Source of the DNA: an uncultured Ruminococcus sp.
Lineage (GTDB): Bacteria; Bacillota; Clostridia; Oscillospirales; Ruminococcaceae
Direction of reading: 5' to 3'
DNA: 58,261 bases
NCBI GenBank assembly: GCA_947629455.1
Contig: CANRDT010000013.1
Location: 1-58,261 of the forward strand
The notes beneath the pieces were generated by a model. It did not search any database and was not told the DNA's origin. It worked only from the letters and a program-made list of their open reading frames with translations. This document shows positions 26,706 to 35,849 of this stretch, one piece after another (position 1 is the stretch's first letter; the number at the start of each line of letters is the position of its first letter). Both the position numbers and the translations under genes were made by a program.

Positions 26706-27378
26706 TGGAACCTCCTATCACCTCATCAAAAGCGATATTGCCCTGATTGATGTTGATGATTCGTCCGCCGAAATAGCGCACCAGATCATGTTCGTGAGTG
26801 ACCATAAGTATAGTCGTGCCGCATTCGTTGATACCTTTTAGCAGCTCCACTATCTCATACGAAAGCTCGGGGTCGATATTGCCCGTCGGCTCGTCCGCAA
26901 TGATGAGCTTGGGGTCGTTCACCAGCGCTCTTGCAAGAGCCACTCTCTGCTGTTCGCCGCCCGAAAGCTCCGTGGGATATGACTTTGCCTTTTTAGACAA
27001 TCCCACAAGATTTATCACATAAGGCACGCGGCTGCGTATGTACTTTGCCGGAGCGTCAATGACTCTCAGCACGAATGCAACGTTTTCGTATACGGTCATC
27101 GTCGGGATAAGTCTGAAATCCTGAAAGACTACGCCGATAGTCCTCCTGAGCGCCGGTATCTTGCGCCTGCGCAGCTTTTTGAGATCAAAGCCGTTGACAA
27201 TGACGTCGCCCGAGGTAGCGTCGATCTCCTTGAGCACCAGCTTGATAAGCGTGGATTTTCCCGCTCCGGAGGGTCCGACCACGAATGCGAAATCGCCGTC
27301 GTTTATTTTCAGGTTCACCTTGTTAAGAGCGTCAACGCCGCTTGAATAGGTGACCGACACGTCTTTAAATTCTACCAA
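26686..27378 (-). CDS. ftsE: Cell-division ABC ATPase FtsE
   Basis: 230-residue ATPase, the usual FtsE size. Walker A GPSGAGKST (35-43), Q-loop Q86 in VVFQDFRL, signature LSGGEQQR (138-145), Walker B LIIADEP (158-164) and switch His in VTHEHD. The start is TTG 27378, preceded by AAGGCGGTG; it gives the standard MVEFKDVS N-terminus. A longer frame upstream adds residues not found in the family. It lies 47 bases after a PucR-type regulator gene and overlaps ftsX, so the three are probably one transcript. Confidence 0.95.
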   Translation of the reverse strand: MVEFKDVSVTYSSGVDALNKVNLKINDGDFAFVVGPSGAGKSTLIKLVLKEIDATSGDVIVNGFDLKKLRRRKIPALRRTIGVVFQDFRLIPTMTVYENVAFVLRVIDAPAKYIRSRVPYVINLVGLSKKAKSYPTELSGGEQQRVALARALVNDPKLIIADEPTGNIDPELSYEIVELLKGINECGTTILMVTHEHDLVRYFGGRIININQGNIAFDEVIGGSNEDQQH

Positions 27379-27425
27379 AGAAAAACACCGCCTTAGAATC
27401 GGGACACCCGTCCCTGAGAACAATT

Positions 27426-28511
27426 TCAGAATTTAACCGGATTGGCGGATAAATACTTCTTTACCATGAGAGCGATCTTGAAAACTATCGCGTGATCAAA
27501 TTCTCTCAAATCGAGTCCCGTCAGCTTTTTGATCTTTTCAAGTCTGTACACCAGAGTATTTCTGTGTACGAAAAGCTTTCTCGAGGTCTCGGAAACGTTG
27601 AGGTTATTTTCAAAGAACTTCTGTATCGTGAAAAGCGTTTCGTGGTCGAGCGATTCTATCGAGCCCTTTTTGAACACTTCTTTAAGAAACGTTTCGCACA
27701 GAGTAGTCGGCAGATGATAGATGAGCCTTGCGATGCCGAGATTATCGTAGGAAACTATGACCTTATCGGTATCGAATACCTTGCCGACTTCAAGCGCTAT
27801 CTGAGCCTCCTTGAAAGACCTTGCCAGATCGCGCACGCCCTCCACGACGGTTCCTATACCGACGTTCACACGGGTGTAAAATTCGCCGCTGAGCGTATCC
27901 GAAATGGATCTTGCCAGCTTTTCGAGATCTCTCGGCTCAACGCCTGAGGATACCTCTTTTACCAGCACTATATCCGACTCGGTGATATTGAAAACAAAAT
28001 CCTTGTTCTTATCGGGGAACAGATTCTGTATGACGTCGAACGCCGAAACATCGTTTGACGAGATGATCCTTATGAGCAGCACGACCCTGAACGTATCGGA
28101 GCTGAATCGCAGTTCTCTCGCCTTGACGTGAATGTCGCCCGGCAGGACGTTATCCAGCACAACGTTCTTGATGAAGTTGTTGCGGTCGTATTTTTCGTCG
28201 TAGTACTGCTTTATGCTCGAAAGCGTTATAGCCAGAATGCTCGCGTATTTTGCAGCCACTTCGTCCGTACCCTCGACAAATACGGCGTAATCGGGTTTCA
28301 TGTGTACTCCGAACGGCTTATAGGTGTAGCCGTCGCGGACAAAAATGTCGTGAGAATCGCTCAGATCCAGAGAAACGAACTCGTTGACCGTACCCACCTG
28401 CGCCAGCTCCGAACAGGCGATTATGGTGGCGGATTCGTCTATGACTCCTATCACGCAGTCAATTGTATCTCTCATCTGGTGTACTACGCTCTGAAATAAT
28501 CTGTTGGACAT
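27426..28511 (-). CDS. PucR/CdaR-type transcriptional regulator
   Basis: 361-residue cytosolic protein. The N-terminal half looks like a sensory domain (ligand unknown). The middle contains the GGDEF-like wing found in PucR/CdaR proteins (VNVGIGTVVEGVRDLARSFKEA region). The C-terminus (about 300-350) is the PucR helix-turn-helix, with KFFENNLNVSETSRKLFVHR and TLVYRLEKIKKLTGLDLR. ATG 28511 follows AGAGGGGA; the frame extends 40 codons upstream with no site. It precedes ftsE by 47 bases. A division-gene operon led by such a regulator is not standard, and its target genes are unknown. Confidence 0.85.
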   Translation of the reverse strand: MSNRLFQSVVHQMRDTIDCVIGVIDESATIIACSELAQVGTVNEFVSLDLSDSHDIFVRDGYTYKPFGVHMKPDYAVFVEGTDEVAAKYASILAITLSSIKQYYDEKYDRNNFIKNVVLDNVLPGDIHVKARELRFSSDTFRVVLLIRIISSNDVSAFDVIQNLFPDKNKDFVFNITESDIVLVKEVSSGVEPRDLEKLARSISDTLSGEFYTRVNVGIGTVVEGVRDLARSFKEAQIALEVGKVFDTDKVIVSYDNLGIARLIYHLPTTLCETFLKEVFKKGSIESLDHETLFTIQKFFENNLNVSETSRKLFVHRNTLVYRLEKIKKLTGLDLREFDHAIVFKIALMVKKYLSANPVKF

Positions 28512-28568
28512 ACGATATTCCCCTCTACCTGCAATATTTTCAGACCCGAAAAGGTCTTTACACAATAC

Positions 28569-28597
28569 ATTATAACAAAAAATGATTGATTTTGCAA
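28569..28597 (-). promoter_or_regulatory. Promoter for PucR-type regulator - ftsE - ftsX
   Basis: Minus strand: TTGCAA (28597-28592), 17-bp spacer, TATAAT (28574-28569). Confidence 0.75.
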
Positions 28598-28864
28598 GTG
28601 TTTTATAGTAAAAATGATGAAGTCGGCACAAAAACGCCGTGCGCTTTTTCCGAGCATTGTTGATATATTACAAATTGTAACATATTATGCGAATTTATGT
28701 GTGAACTTTTTGTTAAATCCCCTTGTTTAACAGGGCTGAAATGTTTTCCTGCAAGCCGCAAAGCCTTATCCTTGTTACTTTTTTGTAATTTTTAAATTTT
28801 TTCTGAATTTTTCCCGTCTCTTTTCGGATATGTCAAAGCCGTCCCCTGCGCAGCGCCGCTGACA

Positions 28865-28880
28865 AAGTCTGTACAGACTT
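28865..28880. promoter_or_regulatory. 16-bp perfect palindrome, candidate operator
   Basis: AAGTCTGTACAGACTT is a perfect 8+8 palindrome, 35 bp upstream of the -35 box of the GGDEF/EAL gene. The remaining 28512-28914 DNA is AT-rich with no gene seen. Confidence 0.4.
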
Positions 28881-28914
28881 AAATAAATGTTAAAATATTT
28901 TTTTCAAATATCTA

Positions 28915-28944
28915 TTGAATGTATATACGCGGATATGTTATAAA
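28915..28944 (+). promoter_or_regulatory. Promoter for GGDEF/EAL gene
   Basis: TTGAAT (28915-28920), 18-bp spacer, TATAAA (28939-28944). Confidence 0.55.
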
Positions 28945-29008
28945 TAAAAGGATAATGGAAATTTATACAAACATTACTCTTAAGGCATTTGACTTGGAGG
29001 AGCTGGCA

Positions 29009-32000
29009 TTGAAAAAACAAAGACCTTTGATCGGAATACTGGTAAACGAGCTTGACCGACAGTTTTTCACACGCGCCCTGTATTATATGCAGATGGAATT
29101 TTTTGCTGCGGATATGGACGTGGCGATATTCTCTACTCTTCTGACGAGAGATGAGGATACATACATCTCGCTCGAAAACGCGGTGTTCGATCTTATAAAT
29201 TACGACGCGCTGGACGGTATCATTCTTTTCCGCCAGACGTTCAACAGCGACGATGTGCGCAGACGCATTGACGATCTTATCACAAATAATTGCAAAAAGC
29301 CCGTCGTCGTGTTTGAGGACAGCTCGGACAGGTTTGAAAGCCTGCTCTTTGACAACGACGAGGGGGCGCAGCTTATCGCCGATCACCTTGTCGGGGAACA
29401 CGGCGTAAAGAGCGTCGCCTATGTGAGCGGCCCCGAGGGTTCGGCTTATCACCAAAGCATAGAGAACTGTTTTCACAAAGCGTTTGCAAAGTACGGCATA
29501 GAGCTTGGCGGTGATAACGTTTACTACGGCCCCGACTGGCAGGGGGATTATTCACAGATCGTGAGCGGTCTTGTTGACGGCGGTCTGCCCGACGCGGTAG
29601 TCTGCTGCAGCGATTTTACGGCAAGCAACATCATCGGCGGTCTTTCGGCGGCGGGCGTGAAGATACCCTCCGATGTGATCGTTACCGGCTACAGCAAGGG
29701 CGAGCCTTTTAACGCCGACTATTTCAACATAACCTCGGTGAGCCGCGATCCCAAGGACGTTTCGATAAAGACGGCGCGGCATATCATCGCGAAGATAAAG
29801 GGTATCGCTCCCGAAGATGAGGAATTTGTTTCCTGTCTGCTGGAAAAGGGCGTTACCTGCGGCTGCGAGGAGATAAACTTCCCCACGCTTGCAAAAATGG
29901 CGAACGAAAATATGATACAGACCCGCTGTGAGGGATTTGATTCTTACTACAACTTTATGTCGGAGGAACTTATCGGCGCGGTGGATTTTGAGGATTATCT
30001 CTGGAAGCTCAACTGGTACACTATCTATCTTGGCGAAACGGAGAATTTCTGGCTGTGCCTTAACCACAATATTATGCACGAGGAGAACGATCCCACGGGT
30101 TTTACCGAAAAGCTGGACGTTCCGTATATGAAGCTTGACGGAAAAAGCACGGTGGACTTTGACAGGCGCTTTGACAGATCGCTTATGCTGCCCTATATAT
30201 TTGAAGAGCGCAGCCGACCGGAGGCGTTTATCTTCACATCGCTGCACTTCTCCGAGACCAATTTCGGATACTCGGTGCTTTCCTACGGCAGCAGCGGAAA
30301 GCTCTACGACTCGACGTTCGGCAAATGGCTGAGATACGTCACCTGCGCCCTTGAAAAGCACCGCAGGCATATCATCTACCAAGACGCGGTGACCGACGCG
30401 CAGATAAGAGATCCCCTCACCGGTCTTTTGAATATGAAGGGATTCAAGAGCATTATGACCGACCGCCTTGCAAAATCGGCGTCGCCCGATAAACTGCTGA
30501 GGATACTCTCGATAGACGTTGAAAATCTCGCGGGAATAAATACCGCCTACGGTTTCAGCGAGGGCGACAGGCTGCTGCAGCGTCTGGGCGTAATACTCAA
30601 CAACTGCGCAGGCGATGACGACATATGCGTGAGAGTCAGCGGCGACGAGTTTCTGATCGCCGGAATACTTGACGCGAACGTTCCCGTAGACGAAGTACCC
30701 GTCAACCTTGAAAGAAATCTTGCGGCGTATAATTCTTCCACGGCGAGCGAATACGGAATACACCTCTACACATCGAGAGTGACCGCGCCTTTTACCTCCG
30801 CGGAGATACTCGACACGCTGCCTTATGAGGCTACATATCAGCGGACTCTTACAAAGGATAATCACAATAAATCCAAAAAGATCTCCTCATCTGCGGCAAG
30901 GGCGGACTTCGATCCCGAAGAGCGCAAATACGTCAGCAAAATGCTCAACGACAATCTTATCACCTATCATTTCCAGCCTATCGTTGACGCAAAGACGGGA
31001 GAGATATTCGCTTATGAGGCTCTTATGCGCTCGGACGGCGAAATGAAGATCTCGCCCGTAGCGATACTCGACCATGCCGAGGCTTTGGGACGGCTTGCGG
31101 ACGTTGAGCGGTGTACAATGACGAATCTGTTTGATTATCTTTACAATCATCAGGATAAATTCCTCAACAAGCGGCTTTTTGTAAACAGCATACCCTCCTG
31201 TATACTGTCAGATACCGATTTTAACGATCTTTATGCAAAATACGGCAGCATAATGGACAAGGTGGTAGTGGAATTTACCGAACAGACGGAGGCAAGCGCG
31301 GAGCAGCTCGAGACCATAATCGACCGCAGCAAGCGTATGGGCTTTAAGATCGCTATCGACGATTACGGCACGGGATATTCAAACATTAGCAATCTGCTTA
31401 CGTTTATGCCGAACTGCGTGAAGATCGACAGAAGTCTGATAATGAATATCCACGAGGACAAGCGCAAGCAGCATTTTACGCAGAATATAATAGATTATGC
31501 GCATGACAACGATTTCAAGGTGCTTGCGGAAGGAGTTGAAAAGGCGGAGGAGCTGAAAATGGTCATCTCGATGGGCATAGACCTCATTCAGGGATACTTT
31601 ACCGCCAGACCTGCTCCCGAACCTATCGAAGAGATAAACAACGAAGTCGCGGAAGAGATCAAGGAAATGAACCGTATGACCGAGCAGCAGCGCATAAAGA
31701 AAACCTACTTCACAGGTACGGAGGACGAAGTTTCGCTGATAGCTCTCGACTTTGACAACTACACCGATATTTTCATCAGCAAGGAGCACTTCACGCTGAT
31801 AGGCGCGAGCAATCACATTTCAGACGCGGCTATACGCATTATGGACGGTCTGGAGTGTACGCTCGATCTGAAAAACGTCGCTATGAGAAACGACCACACC
31901 GAGGCGTGCATAACGCTCGGCAGCAAGAGCAAGCTCACGCTCAACATCTGCGGCAGCGTATCTATCTCGGGCGCGATAAACGTTCCCGAGAACGCCGAGC

Positions 32001-32731
32001 TGAAGATCGTCGGCGACGGTTCTCTCTCGATAGAATCCTCCTCCAACCAGACATACTGTATCGGTTCAAACGTTTCAAATTCATACGGAGATATAGGCAT
32101 ATATCTTAAAAACAAGCTGCTCATACATCTTGACAGCGACAAGTGTACGGCTATCGGCGGCGGCTATAACAATATGGCGTCGAGGATAGATATACAGACG
32201 AACGAAATGGTGATAGAACTGAGCGGCAACACGGTACTCGGCATAGGCTGTCAGCATTCGGTAGCGCTTGTAAATATACGGGATACCGATCTGCGTTTTG
32301 TACAGCAGTGCGCGAACGGTATCTGTATCGGCAGCTACGAAAAGAGCGTTGATATGACTATGAATAATTCGTCGCTGTATGTGGAGTCGTCGGGAAACAA
32401 CATAGGCGGAATATGCGCGTTCAACGTAAAGGGCAACGCCGTAAATATAAACGATTCCAAGCTGGATATGACATTCAAGGGCAAGAATATCCACGGTATC
32501 GGTTCGGACGACGGCGAGCTTTTCATTACTATGCACAACGACGATATACAGATCCTCTGCGAGGGAGCGCGCGCGATCGCTATGGGTTCAGATTCGCCGG
32601 AGACAAAGATAGCTATGTACAACTGCAAGGGGCTTATTTCCGTCGTTTCGGGAAAGGGCAATCCGCTTGACGTAGCCGAGAGCAATCTTATTTTCAGCGA
32701 CTGCGATATGGAGATAAGGAGCAATGAATAA
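29009..32731 (+). CDS. LacI-like sensor / GGDEF / EAL / beta-helix-like fusion protein
   Basis: 1240-residue soluble cyclic-di-GMP protein without membrane segments. Residues about 3-290 resemble the periplasmic-binding-like ligand domain of LacI regulators (no DNA-binding helix-turn-helix). A linker domain follows (about 300-460). The GGDEF domain (about 468-595) has SGDEF (544-548) in place of GGDEF and no RxxD inhibitory site. The EAL domain (about 645-880) is intact: EAL (670-672), FVNS, EFTE, IDDYGTGYS (783-791), VKIDRS, LAEGVE and QGYF, so phosphodiesterase activity is predicted. The last 330 residues are repeating beta-strand-rich blocks (SVSISGAINV, SLSIESSSN, CIGS), suggesting a right-handed beta-helix. 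The start is TTG 29009, with GGAGGAG six bases upstream. Confidence 0.88.
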   Translation: MKKQRPLIGILVNELDRQFFTRALYYMQMEFFAADMDVAIFSTLLTRDEDTYISLENAVFDLINYDALDGIILFRQTFNSDDVRRRIDDLITNNCKKPVVVFEDSSDRFESLLFDNDEGAQLIADHLVGEHGVKSVAYVSGPEGSAYHQSIENCFHKAFAKYGIELGGDNVYYGPDWQGDYSQIVSGLVDGGLPDAVVCCSDFTASNIIGGLSAAGVKIPSDVIVTGYSKGEPFNADYFNITSVSRDPKDVSIKTARHIIAKIKGIAPEDEEFVSCLLEKGVTCGCEEINFPTLAKMANENMIQTRCEGFDSYYNFMSEELIGAVDFEDYLWKLNWYTIYLGETENFWLCLNHNIMHEENDPTGFTEKLDVPYMKLDGKSTVDFDRRFDRSLMLPYIFEERSRPEAFIFTSLHFSETNFGYSVLSYGSSGKLYDSTFGKWLRYVTCALEKHRRHIIYQDAVTDAQIRDPLTGLLNMKGFKSIMTDRLAKSASPDKLLRILSIDVENLAGINTAYGFSEGDRLLQRLGVILNNCAGDDDICVRVSGDEFLIAGILDANVPVDEVPVNLERNLAAYNSSTASEYGIHLYTSRVTAPFTSAEILDTLPYEATYQRTLTKDNHNKSKKISSSAARADFDPEERKYVSKMLNDNLITYHFQPIVDAKTGEIFAYEALMRSDGEMKISPVAILDHAEALGRLADVERCTMTNLFDYLYNHQDKFLNKRLFVNSIPSCILSDTDFNDLYAKYGSIMDKVVVEFTEQTEASAEQLETIIDRSKRMGFKIAIDDYGTGYSNISNLLTFMPNCVKIDRSLIMNIHEDKRKQHFTQNIIDYAHDNDFKVLAEGVEKAEELKMVISMGIDLIQGYFTARPAPEPIEEINNEVAEEIKEMNRMTEQQRIKKTYFTGTEDEVSLIALDFDNYTDIFISKEHFTLIGASNHISDAAIRIMDGLECTLDLKNVAMRNDHTEACITLGSKSKLTLNICGSVSISGAINVPENAELKIVGDGSLSIESSSNQTYCIGSNVSNSYGDIGIYLKNKLLIHLDSDKCTAIGGGYNNMASRIDIQTNEMVIELSGNTVLGIGCQHSVALVNIRDTDLRFVQQCANGICIGSYEKSVDMTMNNSSLYVESSGNNIGGICAFNVKGNAVNINDSKLDMTFKGKNIHGIGSDDGELFITMHNDDIQILCEGARAIAMGSDSPETKIAMYNCKGLISVVSGKGNPLDVAESNLIFSDCDMEIRSNE

Positions 32732-32746
32732 CGGCAGAATACTATA

Positions 32747-32785
32747 CGGACGGTCTGTTCATTATGGCAGACTGTCCGATTTTTT
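32747..32785 (+). terminator. Terminator of GGDEF/EAL gene
   Basis: CGGACGGTCTG (32747-32757) pairs with CAGACTGTCCG (32768-32778), with one G-T pair, followed by ATTTTTT. Confidence 0.85.
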
Positions 32786-32817
32786 GTGTCCGCGTCTTGT
32801 TTGGTAAGCAGGGGGAA

Positions 32818-32935
32818 AATTAAAAAGGTTTTCGGTCAAGCCTTTTCCTTAAAAAGGCTGCCCTCGCGCGGGCGCGCTTGTCGCCCTCTACGATGTGCGG
32901 AGCGGTCGAACCTTGGAAATCGGGCGGTTAAATTC
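32818..32935 (-). repeat. Modular hairpin element, copy A7 (fragment)
   Basis: Only the terminal part is present: the tail AAAAAGGTTTTCGGTCAAGC, the AAAGGCT hairpin, the GC-rich GCGCGGGCGCGC block and GGAAATCGGGCGGTTAAA. The heptamer units at 32961-32998 follow directly. Confidence 0.75.
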
Positions 32936-33026
32936 GTTGCCGCGTAAAAGTTACAATGACCATTTCTTACTTCTGACCTCTTATCTCTTACTTCTAAATG
33001 TTTTTCGACAACTTTCGTTATTTGTA

Positions 33027-33055
33027 TTGACAAACTGTGTCATAAATGGTATACT
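33027..33055 (+). promoter_or_regulatory. Consensus promoter for GT2 gene
   Basis: TTGACA (33027-33032), 17-bp spacer, TATACT (33050-33055). The expected transcription start is near 33062, only about 13 bases before ATG 33075. Confidence 0.8.
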
Positions 33056-33074
33056 ATATGTAGTATTTCGGTTT

Positions 33075-33947
33075 ATGCCTATCACTCAATGGGGAGGGTC
33101 TGCTATAAAAAATAAGAAAAAATACAATCTTCCCCCGTATTCGGTGCTTATGTCGGTCTATGATAAGGAACTGCCGGCAAACCTGAACGAAAGCCTTGAA
33201 AGTATGCTTATGCAGACCTATCCGCCCGAAGAGATAGTGCTTGTCTGCGACGGGAAACTTACCTGCGAGCTTAATATAATCGTCAAATCATTCGAGAGCG
33301 AGTTTGACGGCTCGTTCAAAATAATCCGCAGGGAGAAAAACGGCGGAGCAGGAAGCGCCTGCAATGACGGCATAAAAGCCTGCACTTGCCCGTATATCGT
33401 GAGAATGGACTCGGACGATATTTCTCTTCCCGACAGGTGCGCCAAGCAGATGATGGCGTTCGCGCTCGATCCAAAGCTCGATATGATAGGTACTTACGCG
33501 GAGGAATTTGACCCCGAAACGGGTCTTTCGATCGCAGTGAGGAAAACTCCTCTGCGGCAGGAACAGATCATGAAATATGCCAGACGCCGCAACCCGTTCA
33601 ACCGTCAGACGGTGGCGTTCCGCAGAAGTCTTGCCAAAAAGGTCGGCGGCTACAGCAATCTGCGGCTGTGCGAGGACTACGAGTTCGCCGTCAGAATGTT
33701 GATGGGCGGCGCGAAAGTCAGGAATATCCCCGAACCGCTGGTGAGATACCGCGTCAGTGAGGAGGATATGCGCAGGCGGCGCAGCTTTGACCACACTATG
33801 GGATTTATCAAGGTGCGCAGGCTTATACACAGCTATGGTTTTACAAGTTTTTGGGATATGTTCTGCCCCTGCGCCGTACAGTTTGCGCTTATGCTGCTGC
33901 CCTACGGCGTGACAAAAAGGGTCTATGCTAAACTGAGAAAGAAATAG
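33075..33947 (+). CDS. Glycosyltransferase family 2
   Basis: 290-residue GT-A fold inverting transferase that adds a sugar from a nucleotide donor to a cell-surface polysaccharide intermediate. YSVLMSVYDKE (about 17-27) is the first strand of the fold, RMDSDDISLP (about 104-113) holds the DxD-type metal site, and LCEDYEFAVRM (about 196-206) has the catalytic-base ED motif. The C-terminus is hydrophobic and may touch the membrane. The start is problematic. ATG 33075 has no ribosome binding site, whereas GGGGAGGG (33091-33098) lies correctly before an in-frame ATA at 33105. It is probably part of the same surface-polysaccharide function as the transferase at 34430. Confidence 0.88.
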   Translation: MPITQWGGSAIKNKKKYNLPPYSVLMSVYDKELPANLNESLESMLMQTYPPEEIVLVCDGKLTCELNIIVKSFESEFDGSFKIIRREKNGGAGSACNDGIKACTCPYIVRMDSDDISLPDRCAKQMMAFALDPKLDMIGTYAEEFDPETGLSIAVRKTPLRQEQIMKYARRRNPFNRQTVAFRRSLAKKVGGYSNLRLCEDYEFAVRMLMGGAKVRNIPEPLVRYRVSEEDMRRRRSFDHTMGFIKVRRLIHSYGFTSFWDMFCPCAVQFALMLLPYGVTKRVYAKLRKK

Positions 33948-33959
33948 TCTGCCTTTTGG

Positions 33960-34250
33960 ATTATTTTTCCTCCGCCAACAGCGGAGGTTCTCCCGGACGG
34001 GGCATTTCCGCCCGTCCAAGGTGCATATCATTCCGACTTTATTAATGGGGCGGAGAAAGTTTTTTGCATATTATGCTATTTTCTTTGCGACAGAGAATAT
34101 AACTATAAGACCAAACTCACAAAAATGCGCTGTTTTCCCCATAAGGAGAGCAGCGCAATATCTATATATATGAATTTCCGCCGATAAACGCCCCGAACGC
34201 CGAAGGGGAAAATAATTTTCGACCTTATTAAAGCTGAAAATTGATCTTCG
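33960..34250. repeat. TIR-family element B3 (degenerate)
   Basis: Shares TTATTTTTCCTCCGCC...GCGGAGG, CCCGGACGGGGCATTTCCGCCCGTCC and GGGGCGGAGAAAGTTTTTTG with elements B1 and B2, and ends in AAAATTGATCTTCGTGG. The left inverted repeat is lost and the interior is expanded. It fills the gene-free gap 33948-34429. Confidence 0.7.
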
Positions 34251-34304
34251 TGGGGGATATACTGTCAGATCTTTTGTGCAATACGTATATTTTGCGTTTT
34301 TTGC

Positions 34305-34333
34305 TTGCTATAAACTGAAAAATGTGTTATACT
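34305..34333 (+). promoter_or_regulatory. Promoter for sugar-phosphate transferase gene
   Basis: TTGCTA (34305-34310), 17-bp spacer, TATACT (34328-34333). The leader is about 95 bases. Confidence 0.65.
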
Positions 34334-34429
34334 ATGTTTATGTAACGTCGCGGCAGCATTCCGAATCGGCTTTGCGCGGTGCTGCCAAAACAAACGGCTC
34401 AGTAATTTAAAGGCAGGCTTGGTCACGGT

Positions 34430-35833
34430 ATGAAAAACAAAGAGCAGTTCAAAAGAATACTGATATTTCTTGCTTCTTTTATTATAGTGCTTATTTTCGG
34501 AAAAGCTTTTTCCAAAGTATGGTACACGCAGTATAACAGCGATATGTTTGATCCGTTCTGGTTTTACGGAAATATCCTGATGGTAATGATATATGTCTTT
34601 ATATACGTTGTCAGCGCAAATGCAGTCAGCGGATTCAAGATCGCGTATATGAAACCGCTCAGCCTGTTCGGTTCTCAGGCTCTGGGGATAATTGCCACCA
34701 ACGTTATCACATTTGTCCAGATAAGCCTTATAGGACGAGGCAGACTTACCGTCGCGCCTATGATAAGCCTGACAGGATTCGAGCTTGCGGTCGCGCTCAT
34801 CTGGAGCTTTGTGTTCACAAAACTGTTCTCGCTCATCTATCCCGCACGCAAAATGATAATCGTCTACGGAAATGCCAACGCGCGCGATCTTGTCACAAAA
34901 ATGAGCAGCCGTCAGGACAAGTATATCATCTGCACGTCAATAAGCTGCGACGAGGATATAGACAAGATAAAGGAAGAGATACTTCGTCACGAGGCGGTGA
35001 TAATCTCGGACGTTCCCAGCCTGCTCAGGAATACGCTGCTCAAATTCACATTCGACCATTCGATACGCACATACATAAATCCCAAGCTTTCGGATATTAT
35101 TGTGCGCGGAGCGGAGGAATTTCATCTGTTTGATACGCCGCTGCTCCTCAGCCGCAACGACGGACTTACCTTTGAACAGAAATTCGTCAAGAGATTTATG
35201 GATATATTTCTCTCCTCCGTTGCGCTGCTGATAACATCTCCCGTTATGCTGATAACTGCGGCGGCTATAAAGCTGTGCGACAGAGGCCCCGTTTTCTATA
35301 TGCAAAAGCGTCTTACCATAAACGGGAAAATATTCAAGGTCTACAAATTCCGCAGTATGATCGCCGACGCGGAAAAGCACGGAGCGCAGCTTGCCGGAAA
35401 GGACGACAAGCGCATAACTCCCGTCGGAAAATTCATACGCAAGACGCGTATCGACGAGCTGCCGCAGCTGATAAATATTATCAAGGGGGATATGTCCTTT
35501 GTCGGACCGCGCCCCGAACGTCCAGAGCTGGCGGCAAAGTATGAGGAGAATATGCCCGAATTCCGCTACCGCCTGAAAGTCAAAGCAGGACTTACCGGTT
35601 ACGCGCAGGTCATGGGAAAATACAACACGACGCCATACGACAAGCTAAAGCTTGATCTTATGTACATTCAGCGGCAGTCGCTGCTGCTCGATATTAAAAT
35701 AATGCTGATGACGGTCAAGACCTGTTTTATGCCCGACGCCGCCGAGGGCGTTACGGGAGAGGCGGTGGAAACGCGCCGCGAGAATCATCCGCAAAAAACG
35801 CAGGAAGACCTGGACAAGATACTGAAAAAATAA
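34430..35833 (+). CDS. Polyprenyl-phosphate sugar-1-phosphate transferase (exopolysaccharide initiation)
   Basis: 467-residue membrane protein of the WcaJ/WbaP type. It would transfer a sugar-1-phosphate from a UDP-sugar onto undecaprenyl phosphate, the first step of a surface glycan. Four N-terminal TMs (about 8-24, 43-64, 77-100, 112-137) precede a Rossmann-like cytosolic domain and the catalytic bacterial sugar transferase domain (250-445). This starts with a re-entrant helix (257-281) and contains VYKFRSM (304-310), RIDELPQL (340-347) and GPRPERPE (359-366). The start ATG follows AAAGGCAGG at a wide spacing of about 12 bases. No other polysaccharide genes are adjacent except the GT2 at 33075. 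Confidence 0.92.
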   Translation: MKNKEQFKRILIFLASFIIVLIFGKAFSKVWYTQYNSDMFDPFWFYGNILMVMIYVFIYVVSANAVSGFKIAYMKPLSLFGSQALGIIATNVITFVQISLIGRGRLTVAPMISLTGFELAVALIWSFVFTKLFSLIYPARKMIIVYGNANARDLVTKMSSRQDKYIICTSISCDEDIDKIKEEILRHEAVIISDVPSLLRNTLLKFTFDHSIRTYINPKLSDIIVRGAEEFHLFDTPLLLSRNDGLTFEQKFVKRFMDIFLSSVALLITSPVMLITAAAIKLCDRGPVFYMQKRLTINGKIFKVYKFRSMIADAEKHGAQLAGKDDKRITPVGKFIRKTRIDELPQLINIIKGDMSFVGPRPERPELAAKYEENMPEFRYRLKVKAGLTGYAQVMGKYNTTPYDKLKLDLMYIQRQSLLLDIKIMLMTVKTCFMPDAAEGVTGEAVETRRENHPQKTQEDLDKILKK

Positions 35834-35849
35834 CGGTTCAAAAAATATT

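Noticed and set aside
28725-28785. CAGGGCtgAAA ... GCCGCAAAGCC upstream of the GGDEF/EAL gene, resembling part of the cyclic-di-GMP-I (GEMM) riboswitch
   Set aside because: The GAAA tetraloop stem and the second stem with its receptor are missing, and the gene has its own promoter downstream of this segment. The match is probably chance.
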